DNA from: Pararobbsia alpina_A | GTDB taxonomy: Bacteria > Pseudomonadota > Gammaproteobacteria > Burkholderiales > Burkholderiaceae | Length of the DNA: 64,000 nucleotides | Assembly: GCF_965118125.1 (NCBI RefSeq) | Contig: NZ_OZ221288.1 | Span: 1,550,001 to 1,614,000 of the forward strand | Reading direction: 5' to 3' | Shown: positions 34,636 through 43,550 of the stretch, piece by piece | Numbering within the stretch: position 1 is the stretch's first letter | How the letters are laid out: each line of letters starts with the position of its first letter | The notes under the pieces: generated by a model | Told to the model about the DNA's origin: nothing | Databases searched by the model: none | What the model saw: only the letters and a program-made list of their open reading frames with translations | Translations under genes and position numbers: made by a program

Positions 34636-34711
34636 GTCGCCTGAAGTGGGTACAGACTCGGCCGTAAGCGCTTGGTAATTTTCGCGAACACATTTCAATC
34701 GGTGTTCGACC

Positions 34712-35953
34712 ATGCGCATCGCAACAAGCACGCTTAACCAGATCGGTCCGACGGGGATCGCACAACAGCAGTCCGAGTTGCTTCGACTCAGCAACATCAT
34801 CGCGTCGGGCCGCACCGTCAGTCTTGCCGGTGACGACCCTGTCGCGGCAGCGCACGCCGTCGTGACCAAGACGGCGCTGAGCGCGAATACGCAGCACACG
34901 GCGAACCAGGATGCGGCCAATGCGTCGCTGGGTCTTGAAAGCAGCACGCTCAACAGTGCGGTCACGCAACTTCAAAAGATCCAGACCCTCGTTGCCAAAG
35001 CGAACAATGGCTCGCTGAGCGACTCGGATCGCGCTGCCTATGCGACCGAGCTGGAGAGTGCGCGCGCGCAATTGCTCGCCCTGGCCAACACGACCGACGC
35101 GCATGGCAACTATGTGTTCGGCGGGTTTCAAACGAGCGCGGCGCCGTTCTCGAACAATCCGAATGGCGCGGGCGTGCTCTACAACGGCGACCAGGGGCAA
35201 ATCAAGGCGCAGGTCGGGCCGACGCGCCAATTGGCCGTCAATGACCCGGGGAGCAACGTGTTTCTCAGTTCAACGCCGAGCGTGGCATCCTCAATCGCGA
35301 CCGCACCGAGCAGCAACGCGGGCTCCGCAACGATTGGCGTTCTGTCCACCGTTCAAGCGGGTGCCGCATCGAATTCGGATGCGTACACGATCGCATTTCA
35401 GAAGGACGCGAACGGCAACACGACGTACACCGTGACGGACAATACGACGGGAACCACCACGCAACCGGCCGCGTATTCGGATGGTTCCGCCATTCCGCTA
35501 GGTGCAGGACAGACTCTGATGATCCACGGCGCGCCTGAAGCCGGAGATACATTCGACGTTGGGCCGCCCAACGCAGCGCAGAGCAATGTGTTCGCAACAA
35601 TCGACAACCTGATCACCGCATTGCGAACCCCGTCGCAAAGCCCGGGGGGTCATGCAAACCTGGCGAATCAGATGGCGTCGGGACTGCAGCAGCTTGGCAA
35701 CACGTACACGACCATGCTGACCACGCTCGCCTCGGTCGGAGCGCGGCAGACGGAGCTCAAGTCGCTCAAGTCTGTTGGAAGCGCCAAAGACCTCACGTAT
35801 TCGTCGCAACTGAGCGATGAGGTCGGCCTGACGACAGACAAGATGCCCGGCGTCTACGAGCAGCTGGTATCGGTCAGCACTCAGCTGACTGCGACACAGA
35901 CGGCTTTCGTCAAGACGCAGTCACTGTCGCTCTTCAGCTTGATCAAGACGTAG
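34712..35953 (+). CDS. flgL: Flagellar hook-associated protein 3 (HAP3)
   Basis: 413 aa. The N-terminal flagellin-like helical region (MRIATSTLNQIGPTGIAQQQ, GDDPVAAAHAV, LNSAVTQLQKIQTL) and C-terminal helix (MPGVYEQLVSVSTQLTATQTAFVKTQSLSLFSLI) form the coiled-coil part that packs in the filament junction. The middle (about 130-310) is variable and Thr/Ala-rich. HAP3 joins hook and filament. No flgK or other flagellar gene is next to it, so this is an isolated, probably second copy. Its last 33 nt overlap the convergent regulator gene. Confidence 0.9.
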   Translation: MRIATSTLNQIGPTGIAQQQSELLRLSNIIASGRTVSLAGDDPVAAAHAVVTKTALSANTQHTANQDAANASLGLESSTLNSAVTQLQKIQTLVAKANNGSLSDSDRAAYATELESARAQLLALANTTDAHGNYVFGGFQTSAAPFSNNPNGAGVLYNGDQGQIKAQVGPTRQLAVNDPGSNVFLSSTPSVASSIATAPSSNAGSATIGVLSTVQAGAASNSDAYTIAFQKDANGNTTYTVTDNTTGTTTQPAAYSDGSAIPLGAGQTLMIHGAPEAGDTFDVGPPNAAQSNVFATIDNLITALRTPSQSPGGHANLANQMASGLQQLGNTYTTMLTTLASVGARQTELKSLKSVGSAKDLTYSSQLSDEVGLTTDKMPGVYEQLVSVSTQLTATQTAFVKTQSLSLFSLIKT

Positions 35954-37453
35954 TCTCACGTCGGAAGCCGTCGAATGGACCACTTTGTCGTTGGCAGATC
36001 CGAGCATCCGCTTCCGTGCGTAGATCTGCTCGGAAGCGGGAAGGCGTCCGCGCATCGCGCGATTTTCTTCGGTGATGAAGAGCAGGTGTTTCGCAACGAG
36101 GCCTTCGATCGCATGCAGGCTGCCCGCTCTCGACGAAACATCCGGCGTGGCGGCAATGACCATTTCCTCGAGGCTCGCCGGCCCGTCGAGCACAGACAAT
36201 CGCTCGAACGCAACGCGCTCTCGTTCGCTGAGCCAGCGATAGCTCCATTCGATCGACGCGTCGAGCGTGCGGTGCCTGGGCGGCACGTTACGACATGCTG
36301 GCCAGTGCAAGCGCGATTCCGAGTCGATGAGATTCAGCGTGTGGATAAGCCCGAACGAAGCGACACGCAAGGCCACTATTTCGATGGCCAGCGGCACGCC
36401 TTCGAGCTTGCGGCATAGCGCGCCGATCGTCGCAAAGTTGTGATCGCCGGAATCGAAGCCCGCGCCCGCCTCACGTGCGCGCACGACGAAAAGTTGAACC
36501 GATGCATAGCCAAGCCATTCTCGCGGCGACGCTCTCGCGTAAGGAGGAGGTAGCGCGAGCCCGCCGATACGATAGACATATTCCCCCTTGATTCTGGGGA
36601 CTTCCCGGCTCGTGAGAATGAAACGGCTCAAAGGAGAGCGGCCCATGACATACTCGGTCAGGACTGACACCTCGTCGATCACGTGCTCGCAATTGTCCAG
36701 CACGATCATCACAGGGCGCCCCATCACCGCACCGGCGATCTGTGCGAGTCGATTATCGCTTAAGCGATCGATCCCGAGCGTGTTTGCCACTGCGGCTTCA
36801 ACGTCGCTGATTGTTCTGTCGCAGTGGCTCAGATCAACAAAGTAGCGTTCGCGTGGTATCGATGCCGCTGTGTGATTGAACAACGCGCGGGCAACAGTCG
36901 TCTTGCCGATACCTCCACCACCGACAACCGACACGAGCCGCGTCTGGCGCGCGATGGATATCAAGGACGCAAGCGTCGCCTCGCGTCCGATCAACCCTGT
37001 CGATCCGGCGACGATGCGCGTAGCCGACGCTCGTTCGACTGCATCGAAGGCCACATCCGCGCGGTCAGCCGGAGCCAGATAGCGCGAAACCTTCGCGACG
37101 AACGAATATCCGATGCCGGGCACGTTGCGGATGTAGTGGATCCCGTCGACACCCTCGCCGAGTGCCTTGCGCAACCCCGCGATATGCACTCGCAGGTTGC
37201 TCTCATCCACGACGATGTGGCGCCACGTACGCGTGATCAGGCTGCGCCGGTCGACGACCTGCCCGGCGTGTTGAACCAGCACAATCAGAATATCCAGCGC
37301 GCGGCTCCCTAACCGCACCTCTTCGCCGGCACGCTCGAGGCGCCGTTGAAGCGGATGGAGCGTGAACGGACCGAACGACACGGATTCGCCGTATTCCCGT
37401 CCATCCGCGCCGGCCAGCACGCTGGACAGCGACAATTCACCCATTTCAAGCAC
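35921..37453 (-). CDS. Winged-helix/NB-ARC ATPase transcriptional regulator
   Basis: 510 aa. An OmpR/CadC-type winged helix is at residues about 25-120 (LGSRALDILIVLVQHAGQVVDRRSLITRTW). An AAA/NB-ARC ATPase module follows: P-loop GGGGIGKTT (178-186), Walker B MIVLDNCEH (249-257), sensor region ILTSREV and GLPxA-like EGVPLAIEI. Related Burkholderia regulators usually continue with a TPR-like C-terminal region; this one stops soon after the ATPase lid, so it may be a short form or truncated. It converges on flgL with a 33-nt overlap. Confidence 0.85.
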   Translation of the reverse strand: MLEMGELSLSSVLAGADGREYGESVSFGPFTLHPLQRRLERAGEEVRLGSRALDILIVLVQHAGQVVDRRSLITRTWRHIVVDESNLRVHIAGLRKALGEGVDGIHYIRNVPGIGYSFVAKVSRYLAPADRADVAFDAVERASATRIVAGSTGLIGREATLASLISIARQTRLVSVVGGGGIGKTTVARALFNHTAASIPRERYFVDLSHCDRTISDVEAAVANTLGIDRLSDNRLAQIAGAVMGRPVMIVLDNCEHVIDEVSVLTEYVMGRSPLSRFILTSREVPRIKGEYVYRIGGLALPPPYARASPREWLGYASVQLFVVRAREAGAGFDSGDHNFATIGALCRKLEGVPLAIEIVALRVASFGLIHTLNLIDSESRLHWPACRNVPPRHRTLDASIEWSYRWLSERERVAFERLSVLDGPASLEEMVIAATPDVSSRAGSLHAIEGLVAKHLLFITEENRAMRGRLPASEQIYARKRMLGSANDKVVHSTASDVRLRLDQAEERQ

Positions 37454-37622
37454 TCCCTCTCATTGCAACTGCGCACGCATTCTTTCACGACTATTTCAAC
37501 GTAGTTGTGCCTCGATTGCGCAGTTCGCGAGACGGCGTTCACAGCAACGGCAACAACAAGCTCGCACACGAACTCCTGTCGTGGGATAGCTTATGACCTG
37601 TCTTGCATGGACATACCTTAAG

Positions 37623-39119
37623 TCAGGCCGCAACGCGCAGCGCCGAGGCAATACGTCGCGCGCTCAGGTCGATTTCGACTTCGTCAAACGGAGCGAATCC
37701 CATCACCAGGCTCGACGGGTGTCGATGGCGCGCGCTGTATCGCGCGAGCGGTGATGCATCGATGCCCGCTGCTGCGAGTCGTTCTACCGCAGCCGCTTCA
37801 TCATGGCGCACGAGCTGGCCCACGACGTCGAGGCCCGCTTCGATTGCCGGAATATCGATAAGCCCTTGCCAATGCCGCCTGGCTGCAGTTTCGAATGCCT
37901 GTGCGCGTGAAGCGTATCGCTTTCGCATGCGGCGAATATGACGATCGAAGTGACCTTCCGCGAGAAAGTCCGCCATCACCGCTTGCGCGATTCCATTTGC
38001 ACCACGTGCAGTGACCGCCGCGGCGCGTTTGAATGGCTCGACAAGGCGAAGCGGCAGCACAGCGTATGCGAGGCGTAGCGAGGGAAACATCAGTCTGCTG
38101 AAGGTGCCGGTGAACACGACATGCTCGCTGGCTCCCGGCAGACTTCGCAAAGCCGGAGTCAGCTTTGCCGCGAAGCAGTACTGGCTGTCGCAATCGTCTT
38201 CGAAAACGATGGCATCTCGCTCGATCGCCCATTGCAAGAGCGCGGCACGTCTGTCGCTTGAGAGGCTGACGCCAAGCGGCGCGTGGCGGGACGGTGTCGT
38301 GTAGGCGAGCGCCGCGGCCGGCGCTTCGCGTATGCCGTCTTCGACTCGCATGCCGTCGCAATCTACGCAGATGTCGACGACCCTTGCACCCGATGCGAGC
38401 ATGACTTCTCGCGCGCCCATGTGACCGGGATCTTCCATCCAGACCGCATCGTCGGGTCCGGCGACCAGTCGCATGCAGAGATCGAGAGCTTGTTGCATGC
38501 TGCTGACGATGACTATTTGCTCAGGGCACGCAGAGACGGCGCGTGAGATCGCGAGGTGATCGGCGATGGCTTCGCGCAGTGCGGGCAGTCCTGCGGGGTT
38601 CACTTCCCGCAAGGCGTCGATACGCGAACTGCGTAACTGTCGCACATGCAATTGTCGCCACGTATCGATGGGAAACGCCCGAATATCGCTTCGATGCGGC
38701 AGGAATGGACGAGGCGGGACGTCAGAGAGTGCGAGCGGTAGCGCAGGCACGTGCTCGACAAGCCGGTTGATCCACGGCCCCTTCGGTCGTCGCTCCACAG
38801 GTCGTTGGGTCAAAACGCTGGCAGGTGGCGCGACGCTGACCTTAGCGGACTGATCCGGTAAATGGCGGCTCACACGCGTGCCGCTGCCTACGCGTGTGAC
38901 GAGATAGCCTTCGGCCAGGAGCTGATCGTAGGCCGCAAGAACCGTCCCGCGGGAGAGGTGGAATTGGCGAGCAAGCGTGCGCGTGCCGGGCAGGACGCTG
39001 TCCGCCGGCAAACGCCCGCTCACGATCGACTGACGGAGTCCTTCGTAGAGCCAGCGGTGCAGACTCTCGCCCGCCTGCGGGGCGTCGAGCGGAAGCGACA
39101 AGACCAGCGGCGGGTTCAT
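37623..39119 (-). CDS. MocR/PdxR-type regulator with Arg in place of the PLP lysine
   Basis: 498 aa from ATG 39119 (MNPPLVLSL). N-terminal GntR winged helix at about residues 20-85 (LPGTRTLARQFHLSRGTVLAAYDQL) and a class I aminotransferase-like domain (about 130-490). The cofactor-lysine motif reads TGTFSRLMFPSLRL: R342, codon AGA at 38096-38094, where MocR proteins have GTFSK. The internal aldimine cannot form, although FEDDCDSQY and the phosphate-side residues remain. Its start codon overlaps the stop of the flavodoxin-like gene (TGATG), so the two are translationally coupled. Confidence 0.9.
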   Translation of the reverse strand: MNPPLVLSLPLDAPQAGESLHRWLYEGLRQSIVSGRLPADSVLPGTRTLARQFHLSRGTVLAAYDQLLAEGYLVTRVGSGTRVSRHLPDQSAKVSVAPPASVLTQRPVERRPKGPWINRLVEHVPALPLALSDVPPRPFLPHRSDIRAFPIDTWRQLHVRQLRSSRIDALREVNPAGLPALREAIADHLAISRAVSACPEQIVIVSSMQQALDLCMRLVAGPDDAVWMEDPGHMGAREVMLASGARVVDICVDCDGMRVEDGIREAPAAALAYTTPSRHAPLGVSLSSDRRAALLQWAIERDAIVFEDDCDSQYCFAAKLTPALRSLPGASEHVVFTGTFSRLMFPSLRLAYAVLPLRLVEPFKRAAAVTARGANGIAQAVMADFLAEGHFDRHIRRMRKRYASRAQAFETAARRHWQGLIDIPAIEAGLDVVGQLVRHDEAAAVERLAAAGIDASPLARYSARHRHPSSLVMGFAPFDEVEIDLSARRIASALRVAA

Positions 39120-39760
39120 CAGAGCCCATCCCCCAGGGCACGGCCTGTGGCAAGCTGATAGGCGACTCGGGCAACACGTCGTCCGAGGTGTTCCGACGCC
39201 ACCCATTCGGAAGGGCGTACCGGCGTCGTGTCCGCATTGACATCGATTTCGGCATCGACATCGGCCCTCGGTGTCTCTGGCGCAGCAACGCCGAGAAAGT
39301 CGCTATGCAGACAGACCGATGCGTCGCGGGTCGACGACCCGTCGTGGCACGGCAACGGACCGAGATTGACCCAATGCATGCCCTGCTGCGCCGCAAAGAT
39401 CCAGAGCTGCACGAGCGTATTCAGCGTGTGGCCTGAGCGTGCCGATGCATGTGTAAAGCCTGCAGCGACTTTGTCCCGCCATTTACTCTGATCGAACGCA
39501 CGAGATGCGCTTGCATCCATGAACGTCTTGAAAGGGCCCGACGCACTGCCCATGCAGGTCGGACACCCGAATATGATGGCGTCCGAGTCCTCGAGCGTGT
39601 CCCAATGACAATCGATTTCGTCGACGGAGATCAGCAAGCTATTCGCCTGCGGATGGCTGGACGCGCCAATGGCCACTGCCTGCGCCTGCTCGGTGGTGCG
39701 GCCGTCACGATCGTCGTAGACGATAGCGACAAGCACCTTGATGTTGGACATGGTGGACAT
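39119..39760 (-). CDS. Flavodoxin-fold NAD(P)H:quinone reductase-like (WrbA type)
   Basis: 213 aa. FMN-binding flavodoxin fold: the first loop is atypical (VAIVYDDRDGRTTEQAQAVA), the second loop is FGCPTCMGSASGPFKTFMDA, and WRDKVAAGFTHASARSGHTLNTL fits WrbA. WrbA enzymes reduce quinones by two electrons and protect from oxidative stress. The C-terminus is longer and Asp-rich (about 165-185). Directly followed by the lysine-lacking MocR gene. The start could instead be ATG 39751. Confidence 0.85.
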   Translation of the reverse strand: MSTMSNIKVLVAIVYDDRDGRTTEQAQAVAIGASSHPQANSLLISVDEIDCHWDTLEDSDAIIFGCPTCMGSASGPFKTFMDASASRAFDQSKWRDKVAAGFTHASARSGHTLNTLVQLWIFAAQQGMHWVNLGPLPCHDGSSTRDASVCLHSDFLGVAAPETPRADVDAEIDVNADTTPVRPSEWVASEHLGRRVARVAYQLATGRALGDGL

Positions 39761-39846
39761 CCCCGACCGTGTAAGGGCACGCCCAATGCGTCCCTCTCTG
39801 CGGGCTTAGACGCGAGAGCGGGCTCATTTGTGACGGATCTGGATCT

Positions 39847-40713
39847 TTACAGCGGCGGGACGGACGACAGCTTGTCGGGGTTGCGCATCACATAGACCTC
39901 TGTAATACGGCCGTCTTCGATCGTGAATGCATTGGCCGACTCGATCACGCCGTGCACGTAGCGAAGCAGACCCAGCGCGCCATTGATGCGCGCGAGCCGA
40001 TAGGTGACATGGCCTGGCGCCGCATGTTCGACCGACCAGAACACGCCCGCCACGCGCGCAGCCCCTTGCAGCACCTTGGCAAACGACGACATTTTTGCGC
40101 CGCCATCGCTGATGAGCTCCGCTTCCGCGCTCAACATGGATTTCATGGCTTCGCGATCGCCGGAGCTGGCCGCCTGCATGAAACGCACAAGCAACTCGTT
40201 GTGCTCCTGTTCGGAGACGGTGTAACGCGGCCGGCCTTCTCGAACACGTTCGCCAGCCCGGCTGACGAGCTGGCGGCAGGCCGCCTCGGATTTGCCGACA
40301 ATCGCTGCGATTTCCGCATAGTCGAGATCGAACGCCTGGCGCAACAAAAACGCGGCGCGTTCATCGGGGGACAGACGCTCGAGTACCCAGAGAAACGCGA
40401 TGGACACTTCGCTCGCGAGCTCGATCGCCGCTTCGGGTGTGTCTTCATTGAGTTCGACGATCGGCTCGGGCAGCCACCTTCCGACGTATTGCTCCTGTTC
40501 ACTTTTGCGGGCCCGCAGCCGATCGATCGACAGACGTGTCGTGACTGTGACAAGCCATGCTTCAGACGAGCGCATTTCAGTGTGGTCGGCCTCGTGCCAG
40601 CGCAACCATGCGTCCTGCACGACGTCTTCGGCATCCGAGCGCGTACCGAGCATGCGATACGCAATGCCGAAAAGGCGCGGCTTTAAAGTCGTGAAGGTCT
40701 GTAGCGTATCCAT
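39847..40713 (-). CDS. ECF41-family RNA polymerase sigma factor (SigJ-like)
   Basis: 288 aa from ATG 40713. Sigma region 2 (RLFGIAYRMLGTRSDAEDVVQDAWLRW) and region 4 (LSPDERAAFLLRQAFDLDYAEIAAIVGKSEAACRQLVSRA) are followed by a SnoaL-like C-terminal domain of about 110 residues. ECF41 marks are WLPEP between regions 2 and 4 and the terminal RNPDKL motif. In this group the C-terminal domain, not a separate anti-sigma factor, modulates activity, and the sigma factor transcribes its own gene and the adjacent AhpD-like gene. Both matching promoters are present here. Confidence 0.93.
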   Translation of the reverse strand: MDTLQTFTTLKPRLFGIAYRMLGTRSDAEDVVQDAWLRWHEADHTEMRSSEAWLVTVTTRLSIDRLRARKSEQEQYVGRWLPEPIVELNEDTPEAAIELASEVSIAFLWVLERLSPDERAAFLLRQAFDLDYAEIAAIVGKSEAACRQLVSRAGERVREGRPRYTVSEQEHNELLVRFMQAASSGDREAMKSMLSAEAELISDGGAKMSSFAKVLQGAARVAGVFWSVEHAAPGHVTYRLARINGALGLLRYVHGVIESANAFTIEDGRITEVYVMRNPDKLSSVPPL

Positions 40714-40759
40714 GGGACTCACTCGTCGAATTAACGTCACTGGACGCCCGAAAACATTA

Positions 40760-40786
40760 GACGTCTGGACCGTGCATTTTGTGACA
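40760..40786 (-). promoter_or_regulatory. ECF41-type promoter of the sigma factor gene
   Basis: On the minus strand: TGTCACA, 16 nt, CGTC. This is the known ECF41 -35/-10 pattern, about 47 nt upstream of the sigma start. Supports autoregulation. Confidence 0.8.
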
Positions 40787-40840
40787 GAGCAGCGTATAAG
40801 CGCGTTTTTTTTAGCGTGTTGCCAGAATCGCGAGCGGCTT

Positions 40841-40867
40841 TGTCACAGATTGCGGGACCGCTGCGTC
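40841..40867 (+). promoter_or_regulatory. ECF41-type promoter of the AhpD-like gene
   Basis: TGTCACA (40841-40847), 16 nt, CGTC (40864-40867), about 50 nt upstream of ATG 40919. Same motif and spacing as the divergent sigma-gene promoter. Confidence 0.8.
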
Positions 40868-40918
40868 TAAGGGAGGTCAGAGGCGCGCAGGGCGCCGCTC
40901 CACCCCAAGGTGACCACC

Positions 40919-41380
40919 ATGACTGCTGCACGCATCAACTTTTTCAAACTCGCCCCCTCCAGTCTTAAAGCGCTGATTGGCCTGTCCGGCTCGGTCAAGC
41001 AAAGCTCGCTCGGCCATCGCATCGTCGAGATGGTCAATCTGCGTGTGTCGCAGATCAACGGCTGTGGCGTCTGCGTCGACATGCATTGGCGCGACCTCAT
41101 CAAACAGGGTGCCGACCCGCGCCACCTCAATGCCGTGGCCGGCTGGCGTGAAGCCCCGTTCTTCGACGCCCGCGAACGCGCGGCGCTTGCGTGGGCTGAA
41201 GCCGTCAACGCGCTGCCGCATCGCGACACGACCGACGAGGTCTATCCGGAACTGAGCCAGCACTTCGACGAAGAACAGATCGCTGAACTGTCATATGCGA
41301 TCGCAACGATCCGCGGCTGGAACGTCATCAACCTGAGCCTGCGCAACCAGATCCCCGAACATCCGGCTCCCGGATTTTGA
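40919..41380 (+). CDS. AhpD/carboxymuconolactone decarboxylase-family protein (ECF41 target)
   Basis: 153 aa. The AhpD core motif RIVEMVNLRVSQINGCGVCVDMH contains the redox CxxC and the following His, typical of alkylhydroperoxidase-like CMD proteins. Start ATG 40919 has AAGG upstream; a GTG at 40910 is possible. ECF41 sigma factors are characteristically paired with such carboxymuconolactone decarboxylase/oxidoreductase/epimerase (COE) genes, and the matching promoter lies in front. Likely a peroxide- or quinone-detoxifying enzyme. Confidence 0.9.
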   Translation: MTAARINFFKLAPSSLKALIGLSGSVKQSSLGHRIVEMVNLRVSQINGCGVCVDMHWRDLIKQGADPRHLNAVAGWREAPFFDARERAALAWAEAVNALPHRDTTDEVYPELSQHFDEEQIAELSYAIATIRGWNVINLSLRNQIPEHPAPGF

Positions 41381-41477
41381 GCTTGAACGCGGCGACGTGC
41401 AGAGCGTCGGAACGACCCGTTTCCTTCCGACTTGTCGCCAGATCGAATCTTCCATTGAATAGACAGGACTATTGAAG

Positions 41478-42410
41478 ATGAGCCAAACAATTCGCAATGT
41501 GCAGCCGGTGATTTCGCCTCTTGGTAAAGAAGGATCGACAGAGCTCGTACCGTCGCGTTACGCCGTGCGCGTGGGTGACGTCGACGTCGTGGTGATCAGC
41601 GACGGGATTCTTCCGTTGCCGACTTCGACGATGTCCACGAACGTGAGCGAAGCGAACCGCAACGAGTGGTTCGACCGTCGTTTCCTGCAGCGCGACATGT
41701 TCGACTGGGCGCTGAATATCGCGCTCGTCCGCAGCGGTGAACGCCTGATCCTGATCGACTCGGGTGTGGGCGACGGTTTCGAATACTTCACGCGCGCGGG
41801 ACAGTCGGTGATGCGCCTGGAGTCGGCGGGCATCGATCTGGCTGCGATCACCGATATCGTGATCACGCATATGCATATGGATCACGTCGGCGGGCTGAAC
41901 AATGACGGCGTCAAGGCCAAGCTTCGTCCGGACGTGCGCATTCACGTGGCGGCGCGGGAAGTGGAGTTCTGGAAGAACCCGGACTTCAGCAAGACCGTGA
42001 TGCCGGAAACGGTGCCTCCTGCGCTTCGCAAGGCCGCGGCAACGTTTGTTGAACTCTACGGCAAGAACATCGTGCAGTTCGATCAGACTGTTGTAGTCGC
42101 GCCCGGCGTGTCGGCGCGCGTGACCGGCGGTCATACGCCGGGGCATTGTGTCGTGGATGTGGCATCGAACGGCGAGAAGCTGACGTTCGTGGGCGACGCG
42201 ATTTTCGAAGTCGGGTTCGACAATCCCGATTGGCAGAATGGCTTCGAGCACGACCCTGAAGCGTCGGTTGACGTGCGTATCGCGCTGCTCAATGAAGCCG
42301 CGGAAACCGGCTCGCTGATGGCCGCAGCGCACATCGGGTTTCCGTCCGTCGGGCACATCGCCAAGAACGGGAAGGCGTTTCGTTTTGTGCCGGTGAAGTG
42401 GGACTATTGA
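41478..42410 (+). CDS. MBL-fold metallo-hydrolase
   Basis: 310 aa. The metallo-beta-lactamase fold has the zinc motif THMHMDHVGG (HxHxDH), then TGGHTPGHCVV and FVGDAIF, and a late His in AAHIGFPSVG. The start ATG 41478 follows TTGAAG; a TTG at 41472 is less likely. It resembles lactonase/quorum-quenching-type or general MBL proteins. It lies about 97 nt after the AhpD-like gene on the same strand and may be read from the ECF41 promoter. Confidence 0.88.
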   Translation: MSQTIRNVQPVISPLGKEGSTELVPSRYAVRVGDVDVVVISDGILPLPTSTMSTNVSEANRNEWFDRRFLQRDMFDWALNIALVRSGERLILIDSGVGDGFEYFTRAGQSVMRLESAGIDLAAITDIVITHMHMDHVGGLNNDGVKAKLRPDVRIHVAAREVEFWKNPDFSKTVMPETVPPALRKAAATFVELYGKNIVQFDQTVVVAPGVSARVTGGHTPGHCVVDVASNGEKLTFVGDAIFEVGFDNPDWQNGFEHDPEASVDVRIALLNEAAETGSLMAAAHIGFPSVGHIAKNGKAFRFVPVKWDY

Positions 42411-42499
42411 TTGACGCAGGGCATTTCACCGTCGTCGCCTAAACGGCGGTGACGATCGATCGTATGCCGCGGGCCCACAAGGCTCGCGGCTTGAGTCGA

Positions 42500-43453
42500 T
42501 CAACGCGCACCGCGCACCCCTTCGACACGCGGATAAGCGCGCGCCGCCAAGAAAGTGACGGTAAGCGCTGTCGAACCTAGCGCAACGGCAGCGACAAACC
42601 CAAGCCCCGGTGCCGGGATGATTTGCGGAAGCAGGCAAATCGCCAGCGCCGGAGGAAAATTCAGCCTGAAAAGCCGCAATGTCATCGCCCCGACGATTAA
42701 CGCAATCGCTACGGAAACGGGGCCGACCCCACTCATGGTCACCAAGGCCACGCCCACACCAGCGCCGATTGTGCTTGTCACGGCGAGCGCATAGGGACGC
42801 GTGGCCCACGGACAGCTATCGGGGTGAACGAACATCTCGTAAGCGATCACGATCAGCGGTGGAAACAAAGCCAAGCGCAGCCCGGTGATCGCGCCAAGCG
42901 CGTACACAAGTACAAGAAAGCCGGCGAATACCGGAACCCATGCGAAACGGTCGCTCGTGCGGTCCGCGCCGTGTTTTGATTTCTGGCTCGAAGACTGCGT
43001 GACCGCCGGAATCCGTTCGCTGAAGATCCGACGATACGCGATGGACGATATCGCCAGCACGGCAGTGACGAGCGCAATCGACGCCGGGTACTGCCAGCTC
43101 GTGAGCCCCAGAGCCAACGGCAGAAAGCCCGCCGAAATCGCTGGCGCGATGGGTGAGCGTAGCAGCCGCATCAGCCCGATAGCCGCAGCGACACACACCG
43201 CCACGCTCAGCGCCCCATATGGGAGGTGCTGCGCGATCAGAACACCGACCACCGCTGTCGCCGTGGGTGTGACGATCATCATGAGCGGCGCGTTGGCCCA
43301 CACGCCGGCCGGGCGCGAGAACACGTTGTAGGACAATGCGCTGAGTTCTGGAAAGAGGACGAACGGCACGGCCGTCGCTAACGCAAGCTTGGAAGCGCCG
43401 GCAAGCAGAACAAGCGTGAGCAATTCGCTCATCAGTAGGAAGCTGGGAATCAT
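42500..43453 (-). CDS. HPP-like integral membrane protein with internal duplication
   Basis: 317 aa, about nine or ten hydrophobic segments. Two related halves: residues about 28-135 (FVLFPELSALSYNVFSRPAG...SVAVCVAAAIGLMRLLRS) and about 195-300 (LALFPPLIVIAYEMFVHPDS...SVAIALIVGAMTLRLFRL). They look like tandem HPP-type units joined by a cytosolic Ser/Lys-rich linker near residue 155-170. HPP proteins have been linked to nitrite or ion transport, but that is not established for this one. Divergent from a LysR gene. Confidence 0.75.
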   Translation of the reverse strand: MIPSFLLMSELLTLVLLAGASKLALATAVPFVLFPELSALSYNVFSRPAGVWANAPLMMIVTPTATAVVGVLIAQHLPYGALSVAVCVAAAIGLMRLLRSPIAPAISAGFLPLALGLTSWQYPASIALVTAVLAISSIAYRRIFSERIPAVTQSSSQKSKHGADRTSDRFAWVPVFAGFLVLVYALGAITGLRLALFPPLIVIAYEMFVHPDSCPWATRPYALAVTSTIGAGVGVALVTMSGVGPVSVAIALIVGAMTLRLFRLNFPPALAICLLPQIIPAPGLGFVAAVALGSTALTVTFLAARAYPRVEGVRGAR

Positions 43454-43550
43454 CGTGCACGGGTCATAAAAGGACCAGCGCTATGCTAGGGGGAATGCTT
43501 CTGTGCGAATATTCCCCACAATTGCACGTCATCCGTGAGAATTTGCACCG

